Shown here: piece by piece, positions 11,081 through 20,951 of the stretch
How positions within the stretch are numbered: the stretch's first letter is position 1
Layout: each line of letters opens with the position of its first letter
DNA from: Stagonosporopsis chrysanthemi
Taxonomy: Eukaryota; Ascomycota; Dothideomycetes; Pleosporales; Didymellaceae
Direction: 5' to 3'
NCBI GenBank assembly: GCA_022560025.1
Contig: JAFISE010000045.1
Span: 1 to 64,000, forward strand
Length of the DNA: 64,000 nt
The notes under the pieces: model-generated
Seen by the model: only the letters and a program-made list of their open reading frames with translations
Database searches by the model: none
What the model was told of the DNA's origin: nothing
Translations under genes and position numbers: made by a program

Positions 11081-12181
11081 ATGTCAACTCTCGATGACGA
11101 GCAGAAAGAAGCCGCAGCGGCGGTATATGCCGCGCATCCTCTTACACTCGACAGCAGCAAGCACATACGGCTTATCAGAGTGGTACCACATACGTTGCTG
11201 CAAGATCCTTCGGCACAAACTGCGTCTCAAAGCGACGATTCCAGAACGATCACAGTCGAAATTCAGACGGTACCTCTCGAGAACGCACCGCCCTACATCG
11301 CTCTGTCCTATGTATGGGGACCGCCAGAGCCAAGTCACTTGATCACCGTTGTTGGACAGCCATTTCGGATACGCGAAAATCTCTGGGGCTTTCTGAATCG
11401 TTTCAGCTCGGGAAATGATACTGGTCTCCTCTGGATCGACGCTTTGTGTATTGACCAGTCCTCGATCCCGGAGCGGAACCACCAGGTTGCCATGATGGGC
11501 CAGATATATCGCCGGGCTACCAGCGTTATATCTTGGCTTGGTGCAGGACCACCGGAGCTGGTCGAGGCAGTCAGAGAATTGGCGCTCATTGATGAACGCG
11601 GTCAAGCGGAGTTCGACACGCGTCACTGGGCTTGGTCACTGTACAATGCCCCGTACTGGCGCCGAGCGTGGATTGTGCAAGAGGTGGCGCTGGCGCGAGA
11701 TCTGAACGCCTGGTGCGGGCAAGAAACTATGTCTAAATCATCCCTGAGACGGTGGATATTGGAAGAAGGCTCTAGAACCATGCAATTCGCTATGACGATT
11801 CGAATATCGACGATGCTTAATCACGACATTATGCAATCTGATATTCATGAGGTACTGCCCAGGCTCTTCTCAAAACTCGGAGAATGTGCGGATGTAAGAG
11901 ATCGTATTTATGCAGTTCTCGCGCTCGTCGACTCATCGTCGTTTGGTGCAAGCCCGATCATTGTGGACTACAATAAATCGCCGTATGCGCTGTTCTGCGA
12001 TATAATAAGGAATAATCCTCAATCATACATGAGGGATTCTATCCCTATAACCAATTTGGTGGCGACGCTAGAGCTGAGGACAGATCCGCGTGTATCTCGA
12101 TTGATCAATCATCTGAAACAGCAGCCATATGAAGAGGAAAGGGCTGGTGAGATGGTCGGGATGATTGAAGCTTGGCAGTGA
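11081..12181 (+). CDS. HET-domain (heterokaryon incompatibility) protein
   Basis: An intronless frame of 366 residues. The HET-domain blocks appear in order: IALSYVWG (73-80), LLWIDALCIDQ (about 116-126), RNHQVAMMGQIYRRA (about 132-146), and YWRRAWIVQEVALA (about 192-205). HET domains are TIR-like death effectors in vegetative incompatibility. The C-terminal 150 residues have no motif I recognise. The protein has no NACHT or repeat domain of its own. The gene is divergent from the neighbouring NACHT-ankyrin gene, which lacks an obvious effector, so the two could act as a sensor/effector pair; that pairing is inference. The start chosen is the first ATG, and no upstream in-frame extension looks protein-like. 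Confidence 0.88.
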   Translation: MSTLDDEQKEAAAAVYAAHPLTLDSSKHIRLIRVVPHTLLQDPSAQTASQSDDSRTITVEIQTVPLENAPPYIALSYVWGPPEPSHLITVVGQPFRIRENLWGFLNRFSSGNDTGLLWIDALCIDQSSIPERNHQVAMMGQIYRRATSVISWLGAGPPELVEAVRELALIDERGQAEFDTRHWAWSLYNAPYWRRAWIVQEVALARDLNAWCGQETMSKSSLRRWILEEGSRTMQFAMTIRISTMLNHDIMQSDIHEVLPRLFSKLGECADVRDRIYAVLALVDSSSFGASPIIVDYNKSPYALFCDIIRNNPQSYMRDSIPITNLVATLELRTDPRVSRLINHLKQQPYEEERAGEMVGMIEAWQ

Positions 12182-12370
12182 GAGGTTCTTTGATCCGACA
12201 TCAATATAACTACTGCCAAAGTGTGCAGATCATCCTTAGCTATAGAAACACCCACACATACTGTGAAATCGGCAATTACGCTTGCCCATAATTCATGAAG
12301 ACAGTATCATTCCGCTAAGAAAGTAAAATGGTATCACAAGCTCAAAACACACAATAACCCCACCGTCCCA

Positions 12371-13918
12371 TCAAATCCGTCTCCCACTCCCAATATGCAC
12401 CGGCACTCCCGGATGCATATTAAGCAAGTACTGCGGCCCGGGCATCGTCCCGCCCCCAAACAGCTTCCCCTTCTTCTTCTTCTCCTCCACCCGCGCTTCC
12501 ACCCCGCCATCCCGCCGACTCTCGTCCAAAAACCCCTTCAAACTCGTCGCACTCCCCGTCTCGCTCCCCTCCCTGCTCTCCTTCCGCAACAGCCCCAGTT
12601 CGGCCACGGACCCCATCCCTGCTCCCCTGGCTCCTCCGGGACCGTGCAGGCGCGCAACTGCCCGCCCCCTGCGCCGCGCGAACACGCCCACGACCACCAC
12701 GAAGGCAGCGAGGAGGAGCGATAGCGCGGTGTAGACGAGCACCAGTGCACGGGACTGCTGGGCGAGTTGCAGGCCGAGGCCGCCGGTGATGAGGAGGCAG
12801 CAGAGGACGAGGCTGGAGAGGGGGGTTTGGAGGCGCAGGATGGCGGGGCGGAGGGAGTGCAGGTTGAGCGCGGGGAGGAGGGAGAGGAGGGTGAAGGGGA
12901 AGAGGGCGATGAGGGCGAGGAGTTGGTGGGGGTGGGTGAAGGTGTTTGTCTGTGGGGGGTGTTAGATGACTTCTCTCCCAACATGAGGGTTCGGAGGTGG
13001 AACTTACCCGGTTGTACTGGTACGAAGTGGCGATCCCCAGGCCGTACACAACCCCCAAGCAGACCGCCACCGCGACCAGAGAAACAACGTGGAACCGCGT
13101 CCGTCGAACGAATCCCGCAACGAGCACGTTCACCGGCCACACGACAAACAGCACCAGACACCCCAGCAGCGCATGCGCCAACGCCTTGCGATCCGCGTCC
13201 TTTCTGCGCACACCCATCTCTACCCCTCTCGCCTCACTTTTCCTCAGCGGCACGCCCCCAATGCCCGTGGCAGCCGTCAAATCCATGGTGAAATGGCCGT
13301 AGCTCACGTGCCGCTTCAGCGCGGCATCCAGCGCCGACGACCGCATGCCGTCCCGCGGTCCAAACGCAAAGATCATGTCCTGCGCGTCAGAGGTAGCATC
13401 CAGGAAGCCGTTGGGCCAGACGCGGCAGTCCTTGCAGCGGGCGTTCACGTTCATGACGCCGTTGTCCACGCCCGAGCCGGGCAGGACCTCGACCTGGACG
13501 TTGTGCGTGGCTGTGGGTTCGCCGCTTGTGCGGCCCATGCGGGGGGAGACGGTTACATCTGTGATGTTATCAGCATAGTCCGCAAAAAAAGAGCTACGTG
13601 TGGGGTGTGTGAGGTGTAGTATGGAGGGGGGGGGGGGGGCATACTGGCACCGCTAGCATCCGGATACGCAACCAGCATCAGACTGCGCTCCATCTTTGCT
13701 CCGAACCCAAACCCGACCCAAGCGTGCGCCGGCGCGGAGAGGAAGAAATACACATCCGAGGAGTCATTCGCGATGTTGACCGAGAACTGCGTTGCGCCGT
13801 GCGGGAGGAAGAAAGTCGAGGCCGTGGGGCCATCTTGCGCAAGGACGGGGACAGACAGCGAGAGCATCGAGAGCGCGAGGGTGCCAGTAGCGAGCGTGGA
13901 AAGCGAGGTGGCGAACAT
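12371..13918 (-). CDS. DOMON / cytochrome b561-type secretory-pathway membrane protein
   Basis: Three exons, complement(12371..12949, 13008..13558, 13645..13918), encode 467 residues. Introns are 58 and 86 nt and the frame closes exactly. A signal peptide (about 1-27, ending VPVLAQ) precedes a DOMON or CDH-cytochrome-like beta domain (about 30-190, with WVGFGFGAKM and HVSYGHFTMDL). A b561-like helical bundle (about 215-375) follows, carrying candidate heme histidines in ALAHALLG, RTRFHVV and FTHPHQLL. The cytoplasmic tail is basic and Gly/Ser-rich. Family members are transmembrane heme proteins thought to move electrons across a membrane, to or from extracellular metal or oxidoreductases. Intron 1 contains a 14-nt poly-C run in the transcript sense. 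The family is likely; the redox partner is unknown. Confidence 0.8.
13626..13639. repeat. Poly-G (14 nt) inside intron 1 of the DOMON gene
   Basis: G run on the plus strand, C run in the transcript, directly after the GTATG donor. Confidence 0.9.
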
Positions 13919-15356
13919 ATTCGACGCTCTCTTTTTTTTTCTCTTCTCGCTCACAGAGGAAAGAAACCCAAAGTAGAAGAAGGATATAACCCAACGTCGA
14001 AGATCAAAGACACTGCACATCTCACACATCTCTCTACGTCCGCACACCACGGGCCTTATACATCCTGACCCTCCCCCCACCCAGCCACGTCCCTGCGTTC
14101 CCTGCGTCCCTGCTGCAATACACCACACTCCGACTCAGCCACCACTCACCACTCACCACACACACAAACACACGAACACACACACACACAGTCCTCCCAC
14201 CCCACCCCGGTCTCGCACAGTCTCGCACCCGCCCCTCACCTCTGTGCGACGCAGTGCTCGGAGCTACCCGCCAGGAACGGGAGTCCCTGCAAAGACCCCT
14301 GCAAGAGTCCCACACCACTCGTCCCTCCCAAGGTCCCCCCCCTCCCCCCAGCGCACGCAGACAAAAGTCCCTGTGTCGCTCGTGGCCCCCATGGAGCCCT
14401 AGCGAGAGACACGCTGACGCTGGGATGCGCGGAATGCGTCGCCACGGATGGGCTTGTGGCTTTGCATCGCAGGTCGGCGAGGACGTTTATTTCCGTGCGT
14501 GACACAAGAGAGAGGGGGGCGCTAGTAGCCGTTGGAATGAGATGCCTTTGGGTAAAAATAGACGGGGGGGGGGGGGGGGGGGGGGGAGGAACGTGGGTAT
14601 GACGGGAGTGTGGGCGTGGGACGGGGACTGTTTGGGGGTTGTAGGGCCGATGCAGGGAGGGTCGTGGTGGGAAAGGAGGACATGCGTGAGTCCCGCCGAG
14701 TCCTGCGGAGTCCTGCGAGTGTCCTGCGGTCAGAGGGCGTCCTTACATGACGTCTCGCTAAGGCTAGCCGAGAAGGGCAATACAAGGCTCTCACAAATAA
14801 AACGGCTGCTATCCTATTCGAGAAGCATATGACAGATTCCAGATGCTTGTTTACCCGATTGCGCAATACGTGAAAAGCGAACATGTTTGATTTGGAAGAA
14901 ACGAGAATTTATGTACCTCCCTACGCGCCTTGTCCGAATCGAGCAATCAATCAGCAAAGACATGCGAGAAAAAGGTCTACCCGATATGGGCGTCGAAGAA
15001 GAATAAGAATAAGGAACCCAAAAACAGTAAGCCAAGCCCCTTCTCGCTCGCTCCGGGTATGCTGGTCGTATTCATCATAGTCATTAGTGCGTGCAGCGGA
15101 GTGAGCAGCGGCCGTATCTTCGTTACCGATCATCGCATCGACAGGCGAGGTCCCGCACAGTATCATGTTGAAACTTTTCCAGATAGCTGCCGAACAAGCT
15201 GGGGTGGTCCAAGGGTTTAGTGATGTGCTGGCTGAGACCAAGCGTCCCGCCTGTTCCAGACGCAGTGCTGATCCAAGACCCATTGCGCTGGCTTCGAGTC
15301 TCACTTTCGAAAGTCGGGGGTCGTATAGTTGAGCGGGCTAGTGCAACGCCATGGTC
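13919..15356. other. Intergenic, repeat-bearing
   Basis: No gene seen. It carries a CA-rich tract near 14155-14190, a 23-nt poly-G run at 14564-14586, and a set of short GAGTCCTGCG-type direct repeats near 14690-14730. The proximal part is the promoter of the DOMON gene. The distal part is the 3' flank of the gene ending at 15357. Confidence 0.55.
14564..14586. repeat. Poly-G homopolymer run, about 23 nt
   Basis: Uninterrupted G on the plus strand, about 650 bp upstream of the DOMON gene start. Confidence 0.9.
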
Positions 15357-17362
15357 TTAACGGTATCGGCTGCGTCGGCTGTCAAACGACACCTCGTGCT
15401 CGTAGTATCGGTCATCATATGCAGAGCTGGGTCTGCGGATTTCCTCACGCTCGATTTCGATCTCCCTGATGCGGCTCTTTCGCCGGCGGCGGATGTCATC
15501 AGAGATTTCGACGAGATGCAGCACGTCCTCCTGTTATTTATTAGCATGTCGTTGGGGTTGCAACTCCCAGGGCCGCACGTACATAACGCAGGTATTCCAT
15601 AATGTAGAAGAAGTCGTCCGTCTCCTCGCATCTGTAGCCCATGCCGTCGATGGCTTCCCGGAGTACCAAATCCTTTGTGACTTCTGTCCACATGTCCTTC
15701 TTCTTTGGTTTTACCTGGGTATGCATGTCAGTGACGTGTTCATCATCGGCGCTGATGAACTTGGATCGGCGGACGCCGTTGTATCGCTGCCACGTGATTT
15801 CCTGGGCACCTCCACCGATTCCGTCCATTTGAACGCGCTTGGTGCCGGGCGGAACGTCGACAATAGTCCAATCTGTGGTGACGCCGTTCCAAGCCTCGCC
15901 AGGGTAGGCACGCTCCAAAGCTTTGCGATTGTAGTAATCGGCTTCAATCTCGAAATGGGAATCGGCAGAGGCATGGGCAGGAGAACGGCGTGTGGGAGGG
16001 CTGATGGAGGGCGAGTGGGCTCTCACCTCAAAGTCGCGGCTGCGACTGCGATCAATCTCGATCTCCAGCTCGTCAAAGTCGGTCGAGCGACCGCCTTTCC
16101 TGATTCTAAGATGGATCAGCAACGTTGGCGAGTTGGCGAGTTGGCGTGTTGTCGTATACTCACTCTCTCCGGTTGATCTCGATTTCGATGCGCTCATTGC
16201 GCGGGGGGGAAGGAGGCGCTGGTGGAGGCGGGGGCGGCGTGGGTGAACGAGCTCTCTCGACACCTGCAACGTCGTCAGCATCACGTGATCTTGTATGTGT
16301 CGTTGGCTCGAGCTTACCGTGGTCAATGTGCCGGTGATGTGTGATGATCTCCTGGATGATGGGCGGGCGGATCTCTGGCTCAGGCGCCGGTGGTGGCGGA
16401 GGTGGAGGTGGCAGGGGCTCGGGAGACGGCGAGCGCTCTTCCATACGACGAATGACTATTTCGTCCTTGATGACTTCGCGCTCACGCGGACCTCGTGACT
16501 GCTCGCGGGGTCGGCGGACGACAAACTCCTCATGTTCACGGGCAACCAGCTCTCCACGAGAGCTCGGCGGGGGCATGGAGCGCTCGCGGCCTCGTATGAC
16601 CAGCGAGTCGCGCTCGACACTGCGGTCTCTCCCGTTGCGGCTGAACTCGCGGCGAGAGGCGCGCAGGTCGAAGTTGCCGTCTCGCTCCTGGAAGCGGATG
16701 GAGCCTCGCTCGGCGGAGACGTCGCGGCCGTCCCTGCTGAACTCCTTGTGAGAGGCGCGGATGTCGACGCCGTCGCCGCGGCCCCTGAAGCGGACGTCGT
16801 CTCGCTCGAGGCTGACCTCGCGGGGGCGAGCACCAGCGCCGTTGCGGAAGGGAATGTCGCGGGACTCGCGGGGCGGGGGTCCCCGGGACGGCTCGCGAGG
16901 TGGGGGTCCGCGGGACTGCTCGCGGCGTCTGATGGTCACGTCGAGCTCCTCCTTCTCACGCTCGACCTCGCGGCGTCCGCGGCCGCCCGTGTCGCTGCGG
17001 CGGAGGCTGATGTCGTCGATGTCGCGCTCGCGCACCGTCGACGGCGGGGGCGGGGCACGGCTGCGGAGGGAGATGGCGTCGTCGTCGTCGAAGCCCCCGC
17101 GGCGACTGCGGGCAGGGGCCCGGGAGAAGGTGTCGTCGTCGCGGTCGCGGTCGCGGTCGCGGTCGCGGCCGCCCCTCAGGACCATGGGCCCGGCGGTGGG
17201 ACGGTCGTCGCGGAAGAAGTCGGGGGCACTGCGGCGCGGGTCGCTGCCGCGGCGGAGCTCCAGGTCGAGCTCGTCATAGTTGCGGTCGCTGCGGTTGCCG
17301 TTGCGGTAGAAGTCGCGCTCGCGCTCCTCGTACAGCTCGGCGGTCGGATAGCGGCGCGACAT
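15357..17362 (-). CDS. Arg/Asp/Glu-rich protein with conserved C-terminal domain (DUF8035-like)
   Basis: Exons complement(15357..15530, 15583..16105, 16164..16263, 16318..17362) encode 613 residues. All junctions keep frame; introns are 54, 58 and 52 nt. A further 78-nt in-frame intron in the 15583-16105 exon is possible. The first 400 residues are highly charged and low-complexity: RDRDRDRDRD, SRGPPPRE repeats, DDVRFRGR-like units and a Pro tract. The C-terminal part is ordered, with ADYYNRKALERAYPGEAWNG, QEITWQRYNGVRRSKF and YLRYEDVLHLVEISDDIR. It matches a fungal domain that I recall as DUF8035. Function is unknown; RD/RS-rich composition is common in nuclear RNA-associated proteins, but that is only suggestive. 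The start at 17362 (MSRRYPTAELYEE) is chosen because the upstream in-frame sequence is repeat-derived. Confidence 0.75.
17136..17168. repeat. GTCGCG hexanucleotide repeat (codes for an Arg-Asp tract)
   Basis: Tandem GTCGCG units on the plus strand encode alternating Arg-Asp in the minus-strand charged protein. Confidence 0.75.
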
Positions 17363-18873
17363 GGCGCGAGCGGGCGGTGGGCGGGGGCGGGGGCGCGGCG
17401 AGTGGTGGGGTGGGTCGTGGACGTGGGCGTGGGCGTGGGCGTGGGCGTGGGCGTGGTGGGCGGCCGCAGCAACAGCGCGGGGAGGAGATGGGCGGCGGCA
17501 GGATGCAGGAGAGAGGAGGAAGGATGGCAGAATAAGAAGAGCGCGGCGCAGAAAGCAGGCTGAGAGCGCCTGACGTGACGAAGCGAGAAGCGAGTCTGCC
17601 CGCCGTCGACTGCAGCGAGTGGGGTGGTGGCAGGCTGGCAGGCTGGCAGCAGGGCCTTGGACTTGGTCGCAGGAGAGCGGGCGGGATCCATGCCCAATGT
17701 CGGCCCATGACGTCGTCACTCCCGCGCCCACCACCAGCACCTGCGCCCAAGCCACCGCTGCTGCCGCCGCCGCAGAGGCCGTGAGGCACGCTGCAGTCCA
17801 GAGCGAGCATGGACCCTGCTGCACGGCGGTTGCTTCTCCAGCGTCTCCAGCTGCTGCTGTCGCAATCACCGCTACTTGCTCGGTGCAATCCGCGACCTGC
17901 GGTGAGATTACATAGTACAGCAGACGCATGTGACTGTCCGCCCATGACTGCAAACTGCTCCAGAACCACTGCAAGCTAATACAAGCCGCAATCCGCAATC
18001 CGCAACCTGCAATCTGCAATCTGCAAACTAGGGCACCGACAGCGCCTCAGGCACGTCAAGTACTGCAGTGCCGGGCACAATAAGGGTCCCAGGAGGAGCT
18101 AATCGCTGCCAAACGCCTGTCAAGATCTGCTAGCCATGGTAGTAGCTCTCCCGCGCCCAAACCTTGACCCAACGCAACGCGCGCGGAAGGCGAGGCGACC
18201 CGGTGCCGTGCCACTTTTCTCCGCTGGTGGACCCTCAACTTGACCCTCGATCCTCGGCCTTTGACGTTTGCAGCTTCAACTGTCTGGCCGTGGTTCGGAG
18301 TGCACGCCAGCCTGTCACTTCAGGGCCCTGGTGGCTCTTTCCTAGCGGAGTATGCGCGATGACGTAGCTCTGATGAACAACACATGGAACAATTCGGAGT
18401 GCTACACTCGTCCATTATGCTGCCTAGAACGCACAGGCAGTCGTCGGATCTCACCGCTGAGAGTATCCTCATCGATGACGAGACAGTCGCATTCCCTTGG
18501 TGTTATAGCTCGAGGTGACGTGTCTATCGCAGTCTGAGCATCCACACCTCAAGGCTATCCCACCGCTGAGCCTGAAGCACACGAGGCGATGCATCCTCGA
18601 GAACCACTTGCGTGGCATATATCAACTGATGCCCGGCCAGCTCTGATGTATGCATCTTCGAACATGAATCAATTCCAACTTGAACTCCTCGATACTGCCG
18701 CTTCTATAATCACTACTCGTGGGTAATCACACATGTTTCTGCACAAAAAATGTTCAATATGTCTCTATGCATTCGTTCGTATACCATCCTCCATCAGCGT
18801 GCGCTTGTGCGGAAGTCTTCTGGAACAACTTCTGTATTCCGCAAATTGTTCTCCGACAGGTATCAGTGAGCAT
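17363..18873. other. Intergenic, with GTGGGC repeat in the 5' flank
   Basis: A GTGGGC repeat lies at about 17416-17458, upstream of the start at 17362. It produces a false His-Ala in-frame extension. Short near-repeats of CAATCCGCAA/CAATCTGCAA lie near 17985-18025. The rest, up to the end of the HET gene at 18874, shows no credible coding. Confidence 0.5.
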
Positions 18874-20433
18874 CTACCAAGAAGCTCCAGAAAATGGCGA
18901 ATCGGTCAGGGAGTGAGGTGTGCTGTCAGTCGGGGTTTTTGATGGTCTTGGGTATGCTGATCGCAAATGAGGGTCTAAGTATTCAACTTCGATCGCTCGA
19001 GTCGGATTGTCCTCGGCGACAGTAGCTGCACGAGAAATATACCATGTATCTATTGCCCTGCGTAAATAGATTGTCCGCAGGTCAGTGGCTGCAACCTGAA
19101 TCGCCGGTACTCGAACCAGAGGAGCCAGGGGATGTCGCGCGTAAAAGCCTTCGCGACCCCTGTAGAGGACGATCCCTACGAGGTAAACAGTGGAATTCGT
19201 GCGGCTCTCGAGAAAAGCATGATTTCTTTCGATTACGGCTACGCGAAGCGCGTCGTCTAATGCGTGTTGGATCTTGAACAAGGGTAATTCAATCTTGAGC
19301 CTTTTACCGCCAACCATAGAATGCTCTCCGGCCAGTGTAAAGTCTTCGACATTCCTGGTGGGAAGTTTGCAAAACTGCTTGGGATGGCTTGCAAAACGCC
19401 CATCGTCACTCTGACTCCATGGCCAGAAAGATGGCTGTGACCTCTCGTGAAAAGAGTCCAAGTCCAAGTCAACCCCTTCGTTCTGCCACGCGAACAGACT
19501 CATGTCACTATGCTCTTTGAGGATCTCTTCTTGCAACCGAGCAAAAGCTTTCGCACCTTCTCCATAAAGTAAAGGCATGTTCACATCGAAGATACCAAAC
19601 AAGCTGTACGCCACATCTTCAATTTTTGACGTCTCTCGCTGCGCGGCCCAGGTCATGCGTTCGGAAACAGGAATCATCTTCAATGGTATGATGTTGGCCA
19701 AAATCGTTTCTTCTATGCCTGTGATTATAGATATTTCCGCCCCCAGGCTTGATTTTGTTCCGATCAGGGTCCATTTCTGATCATAAAAGACGATGCGCTT
19801 AGGTGCGATCAGCTCTTGCAGCGTCCATCCGCGAGTGAACCATCTCGCCTTTGCAAAATCTCCTTTCCCTACTGGAATTTGACGAGAATTCTCAGGCATA
19901 CCCTCCACGAGATGGTCCGTAAAGAGCATGAAGGTGTCTTGGTACGCTTCGGAAACTTGTTCTCCATCCATGACTTCTTTGCTGGAAACGACATCTTCCA
20001 GATACACATAACAGATAGTCGCTCTCTTGTACCACCGGAACATGCTGTTGATTGCTTCGCTTAGCTCTGCCGAGGATGTCTTGTCGATGCAGCAAGTGTC
20101 CACCCAAACATATTGTAGGCCGTCTGCACGCGCTTGTCGACATGACCTGTCGATCTTAATATAGCCCTCAGTCTGTCTGATGTACTCGCTCTGCATGCTG
20201 TTGCCTATGACAGAGTCTCGGTACTCTTGCATGGAGACCTCAGATCCGGTCCAGGTGTGAGACAAGATGGCATATTTGGGAAGGCGTCGCTCGTCGTTGA
20301 AGCACTCGAGTGTTCGACTTTCGGCGTTAATTAGCCACATTGCGAGGGCTTCCGGATGGTTATGTTGTGGACCAACAGGCAGGCAGACGTTGCGGACGAC
20401 AGTGCAGGAAGGCACGAGGCTGAGATTCTCCAT
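18874..20433 (-). CDS. HET-domain protein, HET-E/HET-D-like N-terminal type
   Basis: An intronless frame of 519 residues. The second ATG at 20340 begins MWLINAESRTLECF and matches where this HET subgroup usually starts, giving 488 residues; the upstream 31 residues are doubtful. The HET blocks are YAILSHTW (about 51-58), YVWVDTCCIDK (about 108-118), AINSMFRWYKRATICYVYL (about 126-144) and ARWFTRGWTLQELIAPKRIVFYD (about 196-218, abridged here). The end-of-domain SKIEDVAYSLFGIFDVNMP follows, then GEGAKAFARLQEEI. This subgroup often leads into a NACHT domain, but none is present. The roughly 200-residue C-terminal part is unassigned. This gene is a second incompatibility/cell-death gene of a different HET subgroup from the one at 11081. 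Confidence 0.88.
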   Translation of the reverse strand: MENLSLVPSCTVVRNVCLPVGPQHNHPEALAMWLINAESRTLECFNDERRLPKYAILSHTWTGSEVSMQEYRDSVIGNSMQSEYIRQTEGYIKIDRSCRQARADGLQYVWVDTCCIDKTSSAELSEAINSMFRWYKRATICYVYLEDVVSSKEVMDGEQVSEAYQDTFMLFTDHLVEGMPENSRQIPVGKGDFAKARWFTRGWTLQELIAPKRIVFYDQKWTLIGTKSSLGAEISIITGIEETILANIIPLKMIPVSERMTWAAQRETSKIEDVAYSLFGIFDVNMPLLYGEGAKAFARLQEEILKEHSDMSLFAWQNEGVDLDLDSFHERSQPSFWPWSQSDDGRFASHPKQFCKLPTRNVEDFTLAGEHSMVGGKRLKIELPLFKIQHALDDALRVAVIERNHAFLESRTNSTVYLVGIVLYRGREGFYARHPLAPLVRVPAIQVAATDLRTIYLRRAIDTWYISRAATVAEDNPTRAIEVEYLDPHLRSAYPRPSKTPTDSTPHSLTDSPFSGASW

Positions 20434-20951
20434 GTAGGTGCTTCAAAGCCGCCACACGCAAGGTAGCCCCGCAACCTGCATAAGCCTGCATCTTTACCTG
20501 CAGTACACATTCCTTCGACAAGAATGTTGCTGTGACTTATCTCTTCATTCAGTATCTTGCCACAAGCAGTCTACCCTCGCAGGAGTGCCTCATGTTGAAC
20601 GTTTGCCGGCATCACGTGCAAGCGACATGCCTCGGCCAAGGATAATGCGCTTGACGACGCCGCGGAGGCCATCACAGTTGCTACAGGCCACAACCTGTGA
20701 GCTTGCGTGGAGGCTGGTCTAGTCCGGTGCTGTCTCTGAGATAGAGCGTTCGCAGTTGGCGCTATGAAACATTGACGCGACACTTGGCGGAGTGAAGTCC
20801 TAGCTTGATGACAGGATGACGCGGCGTGTCGACGAACCACCCGAAAAGGTCTCAGCATCATCGCCTTCTCTTTGGTTCCGGGCCTCTCACTGACCCTCAA
20901 CACCACCTGCCGCCTAACACTTTCCTTTCTCTACAACCATATACAACAGTT
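20434..20951. promoter_or_regulatory. Divergent promoter region (HET gene / His-rich membrane protein gene)
   Basis: 518 bp between the two divergent start codons (611 bp if the HET gene starts at 20340). No coding is seen. A pyrimidine-rich segment near 20915-20935 (TTTCCTTTCTCTACAACC) precedes the plus-strand gene. Confidence 0.4.

Noticed and set aside
16532..17563. 343-residue plus-strand Ala/Val-rich frame
   Set aside because: Antisense shadow of the charged minus-strand protein, whose splice sites and conserved domain are on the minus strand.
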